Below, in pieces: positions 1-8,591 of a stretch of DNA of 64,000 nt. The notes beneath the pieces were generated by a model. The model did not search any database and was not told the DNA's origin. It saw only the letters and a program-made list of their open reading frames with translations. The stretch lies in the NCBI RefSeq assembly GCF_006351965.1, contig NZ_CP040932.1:3100001-3164000 (forward strand). The letters run 5' to 3'. A program made the position numbers and the translations under genes. Every line of letters begins with the position of its first letter. Within the stretch, counting starts at the first letter, position 1. Source of the stretch: Oceanicola sp. D3. GTDB lineage: Bacteria; Pseudomonadota; Alphaproteobacteria; Rhodobacterales; Rhodobacteraceae.

Positions 1-577
1 GCTGCAGGGCTTCCCCAGCCTTGGGCCCCAGCGGAAGCCAAAGCGCCTCAGGGAGCTGCCGCGCCTCCTCGGCCAAGCAGGTGTCGATCATCTGTCGGAG
101 TAGCGGCGTCTTCAGCATGTTCGGCGTCCCATTATAGTTCTTGCCCTGCCGGAACACCGGATAGCGCAGCGCCGAGGTGAAATGAACCTGCTCGCTGTCC
201 GCTTCGAACAATTGCTCCGAGGACGAAAGACTGAAGTATTCGGCCACGCCGATCGCATCCAGCATCGCAACGAGGTTGGCGCGCATCGGGCCGCTGAAGC
301 TGGCGTGGGACTTGGCCCGAACCAGGGCGTCGGGCAAATCAGCACCCGCGAGGATTGCCGCGCGGCTGGCCTTGAGTGCAGCATTGGCTTGAGTAGCGCC
401 CGGAGTAATGCCGACGATGACGAGACGTGCGTTCAGTGTAACGTGGTCAAAGGGCGCGTACTTGATCCGAAGTTCGCCCTCTTCCGCGATAGTCAGGGCA
501 GGCGATGCGAGGTGGGCCTCAGCAGCGTTAGTTGCGATCAAGGAGAGGTATTTCTGGGGGAAGTTGGAGTTTTCCAA
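1..577 (-). CDS. UDG-superfamily-like protein, partial (3' end beyond window)
   Basis: A stop-free minus-strand frame runs off the left edge, so about 192 residues are visible and the C-terminus is missing. I place the start at a TTG (577-575) because the frame is closed by a TGA just upstream and an AAAGGA ribosome site lies 9 nt before the TTG. The protein has an LVIVGITPG segment about 50 residues in and a PLGPKAGEAL segment near the visible end. This spacing of a VGxxPG loop and a later PLG loop is reminiscent of uracil-DNA-glycosylase-fold proteins. That family assignment is inference from motifs only. It starts 30 bp after the DUF4258 gene stop, so the two are probably co-transcribed. 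The G+C content and codon use are slightly less extreme than the housekeeping genes to the right, which fits accessory DNA. Confidence 0.6.
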   Translation of the reverse strand, partial: MENSNFPQKYLSLIATNAAEAHLASPALTIAEEGELRIKYAPFDHVTLNARLVIVGITPGATQANAALKASRAAILAGADLPDALVRAKSHASFSGPMRANLVAMLDAIGVAEYFSLSSSEQLFEADSEQVHFTSALRYPVFRQGKNYNGTPNMLKTPLLRQMIDTCLAEEARQLPEALWLPLGPKAGEALQ

Positions 578-606
578 GGTTCAGAATCCTTTGGGAAAGG
601 GTTGGT

Positions 607-873
607 TTAGTGAAAGCGACGAGAAGTTGCATGTGCGACCGTGACGACTGTCGCCCCCGAGGTGACGAGGTAGACGCCATGGAATCGACGAAGCCGCGCA
701 AGCTCCTGCGGAGACAAATCGTCGGCCGCCAGCTCAATCGAGGTGCGGTCCAGCCTCAGGCCTGTGCAGCCGCGCGCACTGTAGGGGGTGCCAAAGGCAT
801 AGATCGCGGCGATCACAGATTCGGGGACTGAACGCTGTGCTGCGCGCTGCCTTGCATGCTTCGTAAGTTCCAT
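607..873 (-). CDS. DUF4258 family small protein
   Basis: This encodes 88 aa beginning MELTKHARQRAAQRS, the basic HARxRxxQR helix that characterises DUF4258 proteins; the remainder gives the expected small alpha/beta pattern ending in a VVTVAHAT strand. DUF4258 has no settled biochemical function; small members often sit in toxin-antitoxin-like or mobile contexts. An ATG four codons upstream (885) is also in frame, but GGAG at 883-880 lies 6 nt before the 873 ATG, so I prefer 873. A 19-bp palindrome (878-896) covers this ribosome site and the alternative start, suggesting repression by a DNA-binding protein at the start region. The gene lies upstream of the UDG-like gene on the same strand. 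Confidence 0.7.
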   Translation of the reverse strand: MELTKHARQRAAQRSVPESVIAAIYAFGTPYSARGCTGLRLDRTSIELAADDLSPQELARLRRFHGVYLVTSGATVVTVAHATSRRFH

Positions 874-877
874 GTCG

Positions 878-896
878 ATCTCCATAGTATGGAGAT
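878..896. promoter_or_regulatory. perfect palindrome overlapping the DUF4258 start (candidate operator)
   Basis: The sequence is two 9-bp perfectly complementary arms (ATCTCCATA and TATGGAGAT) around a single central base. It overlaps the ribosome site and the alternative ATG of the DUF4258 gene, and AT-rich DNA suitable for a promoter follows at 897-960. The placement is typical of an autoregulated accessory gene pair. The regulator is not visible in this window. Confidence 0.55.
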
Positions 897-1455
897 AACA
901 TATTGATATACTATTCTCGCAGTCAACAATAAATACATACGATAGAGCAATACATACTTTTCCCCGCCCGAAGGGATTCTAACTATCTGACATTAAAGCA
1001 CATATATCACAATCAGATGAAACAATAGCGCCTGCAGCAGGGGCTTGGGCGCAATCTGCGCTCCGAAAAAGAGCCCAAGCACACTTAGAATCGAATGATC
1101 TACGGCCCCTTGCATTTAATGCGCCAAGCTCTGACATCGGAGATGTTGCGACATCTAGGATGGATGCGGGCGAAATGCGCCACCCTCAGTGGGCCAAGTA
1201 TTCGGACCAGAATGACGCGCACGGCAATCTTCTATGCCGCACAGCAGCTACCGGGAGGGCCACCGCCCGATAGCTACCTGTAAAAAGCCGCCGCTCGGAG
1301 CGCCCCAAACTGCGCGTGCAGAGAACGACGGCTTTGTCCGCACACCCTGACCATCGGGCTGTGTCAGTCCGAACGGCAGAGCACCCCATCCCCCTCCCCA
1401 CCCGGCCCGTCCTCATGCTACCCTCCCCGCAAGGCCCACCGAGCAGGAGGTTTCC
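897..1455. other. intergenic, AT-rich on the left, no convincing gene
   Basis: Positions 897-1020 are strikingly AT-rich for this chromosome and probably hold promoter DNA for the minus-strand pair. GCTTGGGC at 1042-1049 is complementary to GCCCAAGC at 1073-1080, a possible stem with a 23-nt loop. A 62-codon plus-strand frame at 1095-1283 has no ribosome site and no recognisable protein character. The last 60 bases carry the AGGAGG-type ribosome site of the next gene. Confidence 0.5.
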
Positions 1456-2406
1456 ATGAGACGCAGAATGCGCATTTTCGTTGCCGTGATTTTCGCCCTG
1501 AGTGGCGCGGTGCCCGGCATATCCGCGGCACAATCCGGCATTCCCGGCTGGCTCAAGGCTCATGTCGGCACCGGCGAAGGGCAGATTGCGCCTGTGGTGC
1601 TCAGCCGGGCGCGGGCGCTTTACCAAGAGCGGGTGAAGCGGCGCGAGGTGCGCAACCCCTGTTACATGGCGAAGGATGCCACGCGGCCCGGCGGGTCGGG
1701 CCGTTATTACATTATCTGCGAGAAGCAGCGGGTGTTTCGGGCGGTGTCTTCGGGGCATGGCAACGGGCGCAAGTTGCAGCGGGCGAATTTTGCCAACGGG
1801 CGGCAATGTGCGCGGCATTTCAGCAATGCGGAGGGCTCGAAGCTGACGATGGGGGGCGAATACGTCACCGCCAAGACGCGCACCTCTTTCAAGGGCTATG
1901 TCCGCCAGTCGGGCAAGCTGACGCCGTTTCACCGCACCTTCCTGCTGTTTGACGGGCGCGGAGAAACCTCAAATGCGCGGGAGCGGGCGATTGGCGGGCA
2001 TCAGGCAGTCTTCGTGAAGTGGCAGTGCCGGATGCAGATGCCAAGAAGCCCCTACGCCGATGAGGAGGGCTATGTGCCTGTGGGGCGGCTGGTGGATTAT
2101 ACCGGCGGGCGGAGCAATGGCTGCACCACATGGTCGGGCGAGGCGACGCGGGAGATTTTGCGGCTGGTCGAGAACAGCCCGACGACGCTCTATATCTACC
2201 CCGAGGGGCGTGACATCGACGCGGTGGCGAGGGCGGTGAAGGCGCGGGCCTCGCTGGCGGATGCGGGGCTGTATTGGAACAGCGCCTGCCTGCGGGAGAT
2301 CGGTGCGCCACGCTTCTGGCCCAAGCGCAAGTTGCAGCCTGTGATCAACCGCTGGCGCAGGTCGCTGCCAAAGACCGAGCCGCGCGAACTGCCGATTTGC
2401 CGGTGA
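1456..2406 (+). CDS. secreted murein L,D-transpeptidase-like protein (YkuD_2 type)
   Basis: The protein is 316 aa with a signal peptide of about 25 residues (basic start, hydrophobic core, SAAQS cleavage region). The core contains GRYYIICEKQRVFRAVSSGHG near residues 80-100 and an SNGCTTWSG segment near residue 220. The latter matches the Ser/His-x-Gly-Cys catalytic motif of L,D-transpeptidase catalytic domains in the YkuD_2 group, with Cys as the expected nucleophile. The likely role is cross-link formation or tailoring in periplasmic peptidoglycan. A GAGCAGGAGG ribosome site precedes the ATG. It stands first in a row of co-directional membrane-protein genes, but the 37-bp gap does not prove an operon. 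Confidence 0.8.
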   Translation: MRRRMRIFVAVIFALSGAVPGISAAQSGIPGWLKAHVGTGEGQIAPVVLSRARALYQERVKRREVRNPCYMAKDATRPGGSGRYYIICEKQRVFRAVSSGHGNGRKLQRANFANGRQCARHFSNAEGSKLTMGGEYVTAKTRTSFKGYVRQSGKLTPFHRTFLLFDGRGETSNARERAIGGHQAVFVKWQCRMQMPRSPYADEEGYVPVGRLVDYTGGRSNGCTTWSGEATREILRLVENSPTTLYIYPEGRDIDAVARAVKARASLADAGLYWNSACLREIGAPRFWPKRKLQPVINRWRRSLPKTEPRELPICR

Positions 2407-2443
2407 GCCGGTGAGCCGGGGCTGAACAAACGGCCGAGCGCGC

Positions 2444-2872
2444 ATGACCCCCTATTTCAGCCTCTTCGTCGCGGCCTTGGTCGCGGCCACGCTGCTGCCG
2501 GCGCAGTCGGAGTTGGTGCTGGCCTATCTGGTCACGGACCCTGCCCTTTCGGTGCCGCTGCTGCTTGGCGTTGCCACGGTGGGCAACGTGCTGGGCTCGG
2601 TGGTGAATTGGCTTTGCGGGCGGTTCCTGCGGCGGTTTCAGGACAGGCGGTGGTTTCCGGTCTCGGGCAAGGGGATGGCCCGGGCCGAGGCGGTGTATCA
2701 CCGTTGGGGGCGCTGGAGCCTGCTGGCGAGTTGGGTGCCGTTTATCGGTGACCCGCTGACGGTGGTGGCGGGGGTGCTGCGGGAGCCCCTGCCGAGCTTT
2801 CTGCTGATCGTCACCCTCGCCAAGGCGGGGCGTTACCTTGCTGTGGTGGCTGCGGCTCTCGCGTGGATTTAG
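2444..2872 (+). CDS. yqaA: YqaA family inner-membrane protein
   Basis: This 142-aa protein has about four hydrophobic segments and the layout of YqaA, a short member of the DedA/SNARE-associated (VTT) superfamily. Visible hallmarks are the N-terminal LLPAQSELVL segment, a GNVLGSVVNWLCGR loop, and FxGDPLTVVAGVLREP with the conserved acidic-Pro loop. DedA relatives work in the cytoplasmic membrane and are tied to lipid scrambling or proton-dependent transport; the exact YqaA function is not established. It lies 37 bp after the transpeptidase-like gene and just upstream of an EamA transporter. Confidence 0.8.
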   Translation: MTPYFSLFVAALVAATLLPAQSELVLAYLVTDPALSVPLLLGVATVGNVLGSVVNWLCGRFLRRFQDRRWFPVSGKGMARAEAVYHRWGRWSLLASWVPFIGDPLTVVAGVLREPLPSFLLIVTLAKAGRYLAVVAAALAWI

Positions 2873-2923
2873 GCGGGACCGCGGCCCCTTGCCCGGGCGG
2901 GCCGGGAGACATATGACTCCGTC

Positions 2924-3856
2924 ATGCAACAGGCCGATCGCCCGCTTCTTGGTATCACGCTCATGCTTGGGTTTTGCCTTCTGGCACCCCTGGGTGACAG
3001 TGTGGCCAAGCTGCTGGGCGGGCATGTGCCGCTGAGCCAGCTTGTGTTCTTTCGCTTTGCGATTCAGGCGCTGATCTTGGTGCCGATCGTGCTGCTGGCG
3101 GGCGGCACGCTGCGAATGAGCCGACGGGCGCTGGGGTTTACCGCGCTTCGCACGGTGCTGCATATCGTCGGGATCGGGTCGATGTTTCTCTCCCTGCGGT
3201 TTCTCCCGCTGGCCGATGCGGTGGCCATCGCTTTCGTGATGCCCTTCTTCATGCTGCTGCTCGGCTGGTTCTTTTTGGGCGAGGAGGTGGGCGTGCGGCG
3301 TTTGACGGCCTGCGCGGTGGGCTTTGCCGGCACCTGCATGGTGATTCAGCCCTCCTTTGTGGAGGTTGGCTGGGCGGCGCTGTTGCCGGTGCTGGTGGCG
3401 GTGAACTTCTCTTTCTTCATGCTGGTCACGCGGATGATGCGGGCCGAGGTGGACCCGGTTGCCATGCAATCGGTGAGCGGGCTGATGGGCACCGCGCTGC
3501 TGGCGCCGCTGCTGCTGATTGCGGACGGCAGCTGGTGGGCGGAGTTTGACGTGATCGCCCCAGCCCCGCGCACATGGGTCTTGATCGCGGCGATGGGCTG
3601 CATTGGCACCACGGCGCATCTGCTGATGACGTGGAGCCTGCGCCATGCGCCCACGGCCACGCTGGCGCCGATGCAATATCTCGAAATCCCGTTCTCGACC
3701 CTTATCGGCTGGCTGATCTTCAAGGAGTTCCCCGATGGCCTCGCACTGGCCGGAATCGGCGTAACGATCTGCGCCGGGCTCTACATCATCTGGCGCGAGC
3801 AGGTGGCAGGGCGGCAAAGCCTTCCAGCAGAGCGTCCAGCGCCTCCGGCGGCGTGA
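2924..3856 (+). CDS. EamA/DMT-family transporter
   Basis: The product is 310 aa with ten predicted membrane segments arranged as two repeated EamA halves (roughly residues 8-145 and 155-295). FxRFAIQ and the second-half MQYLEIPFSTLIGWLIFKE segment are typical of drug/metabolite transporter proteins. Such carriers usually export small metabolites; the substrate cannot be told from sequence. The 3' end overlaps the thiamine diphosphokinase gene tail-to-tail by 71 bp. The C-terminal tail ([16 protein letters not shown]) is the part encoded in that overlap and is outside the membrane domain, so it may simply be readthrough extension. Confidence 0.85.
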   Translation: MQQADRPLLGITLMLGFCLLAPLGDSVAKLLGGHVPLSQLVFFRFAIQALILVPIVLLAGGTLRMSRRALGFTALRTVLHIVGIGSMFLSLRFLPLADAVAIAFVMPFFMLLLGWFFLGEEVGVRRLTACAVGFAGTCMVIQPSFVEVGWAALLPVLVAVNFSFFMLVTRMMRAEVDPVAMQSVSGLMGTALLAPLLLIADGSWWAEFDVIAPAPRTWVLIAAMGCIGTTAHLLMTWSLRHAPTATLAPMQYLEIPFSTLIGWLIFKEFPDGLALAGIGVTICAGLYIIWREQVAGRQSLPAERPAPPAA

Positions 3857-4466
3857 TCACCACCATACCCGGCGCATCGAAGCTGAGGCGCACACGGCCT
3901 GTGACCCGGTTGGAGGTGCCGATTTGCCCCGAGGGCGCGAAGGCGAGGCGCTCGATGGGCCATTCCAACCCTTCCGAGCGGCCCGTCACAGGGGCCAGCG
4001 GGTAGAGCGACAGGCGGCTGCCCACCGGAAGGTCGAGCGCGATCTCCGGCGGCGCGGCGAAGGCGATGTCATCGGCGCCGAGCAGAAGGCAGGGGCGCGC
4101 GGCGTGGCGCACAAGGGCGCTCAAGGCAGCAAGCTGGTGATCAAGCCGCCGCCCGAGAAAGCCCACCGCCAGAAGCATCGGCGCCCGCACCCGTTGAAGC
4201 ACCTTCTCGAAATCGGTACTGTCCTGCTCCGCAACGTGGTGCAGAGTTTCGGGCGGCAGGCTGGCGCGGGCCTCGGCGCTAAGACTGTCGAAATCACCGA
4301 TCACCGCCTCGGGCGTTAACCCTCTCGCCAGCGCCGCATCGGCCCCGCCATCGGCGGCCACCAGCCGGGGGGCCCGGATTAAGGCTGGATTAAGGCGGTG
4401 GTCGTTAACCTCTCCACCACCCAAAAGGGTAATAATATCTGGTGAATCGATGAGGATTTGCGCCAT
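3786..4466 (-). CDS. thiN: thiamine diphosphokinase
   Basis: Thiamine pyrophosphokinase transfers pyrophosphate from ATP to thiamine to make the cofactor thiamine diphosphate. The 226-aa protein shows the family features in order: the N-terminal LLGGGEV glycine-rich loop, [16 protein letters not shown], and [11 protein letters not shown], together forming the ATP/Mg site. The C-terminal half is the thiamine-binding beta-sandwich domain. The open frame extends 15 codons further up (to 4511), but MAQILIDSP is the natural start. That start lies 138 bp from the ATG of the divergent repeat protein. It converges on, and overlaps, the EamA transporter gene. Confidence 0.88.
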   Translation of the reverse strand: MAQILIDSPDIITLLGGGEVNDHRLNPALIRAPRLVAADGGADAALARGLTPEAVIGDFDSLSAEARASLPPETLHHVAEQDSTDFEKVLQRVRAPMLLAVGFLGRRLDHQLAALSALVRHAARPCLLLGADDIAFAAPPEIALDLPVGSRLSLYPLAPVTGRSEGLEWPIERLAFAPSGQIGTSNRVTGRVRLSFDAPGMVVITPPEALDALLEGFAALPPARAR

Positions 4467-4604
4467 GCGAAGGGTATGCCCGGTTTCCCCCGAGGTCACA
4501 ATGAAGCCCAATTATCATACCCGAAAATTCCCCAGTCTGTTGCTTCTCTCGAACCAATACGTGGTAAACAGACCCCGCTGGGCTATGAGAAAGCGAGCAC
4601 ACAG

Positions 4605-7600
4605 ATGATCGGATCGAGCAAGATTCTGACGGTGTCCTACGGCACCTTTTCGTGCACGCTGGAAGGGTTTGATGACTCTTTCGGCACGATGAAGGCAATT
4701 GCGGAGTATTTCCGCGACCTTGCCGCCGACGACAGGTATTTTGGCGCAGAGCCGCCCACGCCGGACGCTGACATGCTTCAGCGGATCGCCGAAAAGGAGA
4801 TTTCCCGCCGGGTCGAGGCGCAGGTTTCGGATACGGGCATCCTGCTGCGCGCGGCCGAAGGCGCCGGGGCCGCTGTCGCTGCCGTTGAAGCCCCCGCCGA
4901 CCGGGTTGCTGCCGACGAACAGGCGGAGGCCGGTGAGGCTGACGCCGAGGAGGCTGCTCCTTCGGGTGTTGTCGAGCCTAGTACCGACATCGAGGCTTCT
5001 GCCGAAGACGAACACGCCGAGCCGGAGGTGGCCGAGGCCCCGAAGGCAAAGGGCAAGTCCAAGGGCAAGGGCAAGTCGCGCTCCAAATCCAAGGCGAAGG
5101 GAAAGGCCAAGGCCAAGCCCACGCCGGAGGTTGAGGTTGAGCCGCTTTCGGTGCTGGATGCGGACGATCCCTATGCTGATCTGCCGGCCCCTGCTGCTGC
5201 CGCCGCACCTGACAGCGTGGCCGCCAAGCTGGCGCGCATCCGCGCCGTGGTGAACAGCGCCCCCGCCGTGAGCGAGGCCTTGCAGCCGGAGAGCTTTGAA
5301 GAGGATGTGCCCCAGGCCTTCCTGTCGGAAGATGCGCCGGTGAGCGAGGATCTTGCCAAGGGCATGGCAGAAGAGTTCCCCACCGCCCCGCTGGCCGCCC
5401 CGGTTGAAGACGCTGGCGACCTGCAGGAAGAGACTGCAGAAGTTGCCGAAGAGACTGCACCCGAGGCCGACAAGACCACCGAGGCCGTTCTGGCATCGCT
5501 TGCGGATAGCGAAGAGGTTGCTGAGGCTGAGTCAGCCCCCGCTGAGGACATGGCTGAGGCTGCGGTTGAGGAAGCTCCTGCTGAAGACGTAGCTGAGGCT
5601 GCGGCTGAGGAAGCCCCTGCCGAGGACGTGGCTGAGGCCGCGGCTGAGGAAGCCCCTGCCGAGGACGTGGCTGAGGTTGCGGCTGAAGAAGCACCTGCCG
5701 AGGACGTGGCTGAGGCTGTTACTGAGGAAGCTCCTGCCGAAGACGTGGCTGAGGCTGCGACTGAGGAAGCGCCTGCTGAGGACGTGGCTGAGGTTGCGGC
5801 TGAAGAAGCCCCTGCCGAAGTCGTGGCTGAGGCTGCGGCTGAAGAAGCTCCTGCTGAAGACGTAGCTGAGGCTGCGACTGAGGAAGCTCCTGCCGAGGAC
5901 GTGGCTGAGGCTACGACTGAAGAAGCCCCTGCCGAGGACGTGGCTGAGGTTGCGGCTGAAGAAGCACCTGCCGAGGACGTGGCTGAGGCTACGACTGAAG
6001 AAGCGCCTGCTGAAGACGTAGCTGAGGAAGCGCCTGCCGAAGACGTAGCTGAGGTGGCGGCTGAGGAAGCTCCCGCCGAGGACGTGGCTGAGGTGGCTGC
6101 TGAGGAAGCGCCTGCGGAGGACGTGGCTGAGGCTGCGGCTGAAGAAGCCCCTGCCGAGGACGTGGCTGAGGCTGCGGCTGAGGAAGCCCCCGCTCAGGCC
6201 GAAGCGGCCACCGGTGACTTTGACGATTTGCTTGCAGGCTTTGATGCCGAGGCGGAGGCGTCCACCAAGGAGGCCGTGGCCGAAGATGCAGAGGCTGCAG
6301 AGGAGGCACCTGCCGAAGAGGCCGCGCCTGCTGAGGGTGCGACTGAAGATGGCGAGGTCGATATGGCCGATGTCATCGGTGCGCTCTCGGAAGAAGACTA
6401 TGGCTTTGGTGCGCTGAAAACGACGGAGGAGGCCGAGGCCCAATCCGGCGAAGAAAGCGCCGAGGCTGACGCGCAGCCCGAGAGCCCGGAAGAGAGCGCC
6501 GAGGCCGCCGCGCCGCGCCGCACGCGGGTGATCAAGGTCAAGCGGTCGGCCATGGCCTCCGCCCTGGCTGCCATCGGCCTGCGCCGTGACGCACCGGCTG
6601 AGGAAGAGGCCGAAGAGACGGCTGAAGCCACCCCCGCCGAAACCGCGCCCGCGATTGAAGGCGAAAGCAGCCTGACCCCGGAAGCCGAAGCCGACCTTCT
6701 GGCCGAGCTCGCTGCCGTTGAGCAGGAGCTAAGCGGCGAGGCTGCCGAGCCGGAAATGCAAGACGCTGCGCCCGAGGAAGAGGCCGAGGCCCCTGCCGAG
6801 GAGGTGACGGTAGACGCCGAGCCCGTTGCGGAGGCCGATGAGGCGTACGAGGGCGACGAGATGGCCCCCGAGGCGCTGGAAGAGCTGGCTTCGCAGGTGA
6901 TCGACCTCGAAGAGCCGGAGGTGCCGGTTGAGGCTGCTGAGGTGGCCGAGGCGGAGGAAGCTGCGGAAACTGCCGAGCCTGCGGAGACCGAAGACGCACC
7001 CGAGGCGCTCGAAGCCGAGACCGCCGAGGACGCGCCGGAGGCTGCCGAGGCAGACGCGCCGACGGAGGCCGAGGCCAGCGAGCCGGAAGCAGACCAGACG
7101 GACACGGGCGTTGAAAGCCTTGTGGCCCAGATGGCTGCCGAAGCCAAAAGCGAAGCGCGCTATGAGGCTGCCCGGTTCCGCCGCGACCGCATTGTCGAGA
7201 CCGAGCAGGCCGACGCCCGCATGGACCGCCTGATGAGCGAAACCGAAGGCAAGCTGCGCGGCCCCGAAATGGAGCGTCGCCGGTCGGCTATCGCGCATCT
7301 CAAGGCCGCAGTGGCCGCGACCAAGGCCGAGGGCGACCGTCTGAACGAGGGTGACGACGACGCCCGCGTCTATCGGGACGACCTCGCTTCGGTGGTGCGC
7401 CCGCTGCGCGAGCAGGATGCGCCGACGCAAAGCGACGCCACGCCCCCGGAGGCCGAAGAGGCCGCAGGCCCCAAACCGGTGGAAACCGAGGTTGAGGTGA
7501 CGGCTGAGGCGACGCCTTCGGCGCAAGCTGAAGCGCAGGCCGAGGCCCCCGTGGAAGAGGCATCTGCCCCGGAGGCTGCGGATACCGAGGCCAAGGACAG

Positions 7601-8171
7601 CGCCGAACCGGCACCGGCCACCCCGGCCCGTCCGCGCCGCCCGGTGCTGCGCAAGGCCGAAACCCGCCGCCCGCGCGCGACCACGCCGCTGATGCTGGTC
7701 ACCGAGCAGCGCAGCGACGAGGCCGGCAAGGCAGAGGCAGAGGCGGCTGCTAGCCGCGTCACCCCTGTTCGCCCGCGCCGCGTGACCGAGCGCACACTCG
7801 ATGCCGTTGCCGAACAGCCCGAGAGCACCGGCGAGATGGTGAAGACCGACGCTGAAGCAAGCGGCATCTTCGCCGATTGCGCCAACTTCGAGGAGTTCTC
7901 CGAGAAGATGGGGGCCAAGGGCCTGGAAGACCTGCTGGAATGCGCGGCGGCCTATACCTCCTACGTGCAGGGCAGCGGCCACTTCTCGCACCCGCAGATC
8001 ATGCAGCAGGTGGCCGAACTGGGCAAAGTGGAGAGCTTTACCCGCGAGGACAGCCTGCGCAGCTTTGGCCAGCTTCTCCGCCAGGGCAAGATCCGGAAGC
8101 TGAGCCGCGGCCAGTTCACGCTTTCTCAAACCTCTCGCTATACGCAGGAGCAGCGCCGAGCGATGCTCTGA
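4605..8171 (+). CDS. large acidic repeat protein of Rhodobacteraceae type, function unknown
   Basis: The protein is about 1188 aa and strongly acidic. The first ~110 residues (starting [17 protein letters not shown], then [15 protein letters not shown]) and the last ~110 residues (ending in a [20 protein letters not shown] segment) are compact and look conserved. Between them is low-complexity Ala/Glu/Pro sequence. It includes a Lys-rich patch ([15 protein letters not shown] near residue 145) and 17 tandem 13-residue repeats of consensus [13 protein letters not shown]. The upstream in-frame region from 4458 has no recognisable content, so I start at 4605. Neither signal peptide nor membrane segment is visible. 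The head and tail resemble a family I know only as hypothetical in this group. A scaffold or chromosome-associated role is a guess from the architecture. A strong terminator follows. Confidence 0.75.
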   Translation: MIGSSKILTVSYGTFSCTLEGFDDSFGTMKAIAEYFRDLAADDRYFGAEPPTPDADMLQRIAEKEISRRVEAQVSDTGILLRAAEGAGAAVAAVEAPADRVAADEQAEAGEADAEEAAPSGVVEPSTDIEASAEDEHAEPEVAEAPKAKGKSKGKGKSRSKSKAKGKAKAKPTPEVEVEPLSVLDADDPYADLPAPAAAAAPDSVAAKLARIRAVVNSAPAVSEALQPESFEEDVPQAFLSEDAPVSEDLAKGMAEEFPTAPLAAPVEDAGDLQEETAEVAEETAPEADKTTEAVLASLADSEEVAEAESAPAEDMAEAAVEEAPAEDVAEAAAEEAPAEDVAEAAAEEAPAEDVAEVAAEEAPAEDVAEAVTEEAPAEDVAEAATEEAPAEDVAEVAAEEAPAEVVAEAAAEEAPAEDVAEAATEEAPAEDVAEATTEEAPAEDVAEVAAEEAPAEDVAEATTEEAPAEDVAEEAPAEDVAEVAAEEAPAEDVAEVAAEEAPAEDVAEAAAEEAPAEDVAEAAAEEAPAQAEAATGDFDDLLAGFDAEAEASTKEAVAEDAEAAEEAPAEEAAPAEGATEDGEVDMADVIGALSEEDYGFGALKTTEEAEAQSGEESAEADAQPESPEESAEAAAPRRTRVIKVKRSAMASALAAIGLRRDAPAEEEAEETAEATPAETAPAIEGESSLTPEAEADLLAELAAVEQELSGEAAEPEMQDAAPEEEAEAPAEEVTVDAEPVAEADEAYEGDEMAPEALEELASQVIDLEEPEVPVEAAEVAEAEEAAETAEPAETEDAPEALEAETAEDAPEAAEADAPTEAEASEPEADQTDTGVESLVAQMAAEAKSEARYEAARFRRDRIVETEQADARMDRLMSETEGKLRGPEMERRRSAIAHLKAAVAATKAEGDRLNEGDDDARVYRDDLASVVRPLREQDAPTQSDATPPEAEEAAGPKPVETEVEVTAEATPSAQAEAQAEAPVEEASAPEAADTEAKDSAEPAPATPARPRRPVLRKAETRRPRATTPLMLVTEQRSDEAGKAEAEAAASRVTPVRPRRVTERTLDAVAEQPESTGEMVKTDAEASGIFADCANFEEFSEKMGAKGLEDLLECAAAYTSYVQGSGHFSHPQIMQQVAELGKVESFTREDSLRSFGQLLRQGKIRKLSRGQFTLSQTSRYTQEQRRAML
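5532..6182 (+). repeat. in-frame 39-bp tandem repeat array, 17 units
   Basis: Sixteen units are 39 bp (13 codons) and one is a 27-bp short unit, all in frame. They encode variants of [13 protein letters not shown]; the first ([13 protein letters not shown]) is degenerate and one carries EVV in place of EDV. Units differ mainly at synonymous positions and at the AAAE/VAAE/ATTE tail. There are no unique spacers, so this is a coding minisatellite and not a CRISPR array. Length variation between strains is likely through slippage or recombination. Confidence 0.9.
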
Positions 8172-8206
8172 GGCTTCAGCCCGCGCAACGTCGGGTTATG
8201 AGTTTG

Positions 8207-8240
8207 GGCGGGGCGGCCAATCTGGCACGCCCCGCCTTTT
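8207..8240 (+). terminator. Rho-independent terminator of the repeat-protein gene
   Basis: GGCGGGGCG (8207-8215) pairs with CGCCCCGCC (8228-8236) across a 12-nt loop and is followed directly by TTTT. It lies 36 bp after the stop codon. Confidence 0.85.
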
Positions 8241-8361
8241 CATGTGCGGTGGTTGGATTTGGCGCGCGACGGCGCTGCCGGGCGACCGACACTAGATGGA
8301 ATGCGCCCGTGAGGGCGCGCGATCAAACAGCAGCCCTGCGCCGGGTGCGGCGTGCCTTGGT

Positions 8362-8577
8362 TCAGGCGTCGGGGTCGTCCTTGCCGACACCGTAGAAGAC
8401 CTTGCGCACCGGGATCGTCCAGGCCACGCCGAGCACCACGAAAACCAGCAGCTCGACCAGCACCGGCAGGTCGGGCAGCAGGCTTGTCAGCCACCATGCA
8501 AAGGCAATGTAGGCCGGCAGCCCGATCAGCAGGATCACCAGAGACCAACGCCGCCGTGCCTTGTAGCTGAGTGCCAT
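8362..8577 (-). CDS. DUF2842 family small membrane protein
   Basis: This is a 71-aa protein starting MALSYKARRRW with two hydrophobic segments (about residues 12-31 and 36-53) and the C-terminal FYGVGKDDPDA. This short basic start, two-helix core and GVGxxDPDA end match DUF2842, a small inner-membrane protein common in Alphaproteobacteria with unknown function. The longer open frame to 8727 overlaps purA and is discarded. It begins only 14 bp after the purA stop, so it is probably the second gene of a purA transcript. Confidence 0.85.
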   Translation of the reverse strand: MALSYKARRRWSLVILLIGLPAYIAFAWWLTSLLPDLPVLVELLVFVVLGVAWTIPVRKVFYGVGKDDPDA

Positions 8578-8591
8578 GCGCCCTGCCCTCC

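Noticed and set aside
1095-1283. Plus-strand 62-codon frame in the first intergenic region.
   Set aside because: No ribosome site, no recognisable protein character.
2345-3817. Minus-strand frame of 490 codons opposite yqaA and the EamA gene.
   Set aside because: Arg/His/Gln-rich translation typical of antisense GC-rich frames; no family features.
5532-6182. Regular repeats resembling a CRISPR array.
   Set aside because: Units are contiguous, in frame and translated, with no unique spacers.
5532-6443. Long minus-strand frame (303 codons) with SLSHVLGR-type repeats.
   Set aside because: It is the antisense of the coding minisatellite; the repeat unit being a multiple of three keeps the frame open without selection.
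6729-8129. Minus-strand frame of 466 codons opposite the repeat protein.
   Set aside because: Antisense of a conserved coding region, no ribosome site or motif.
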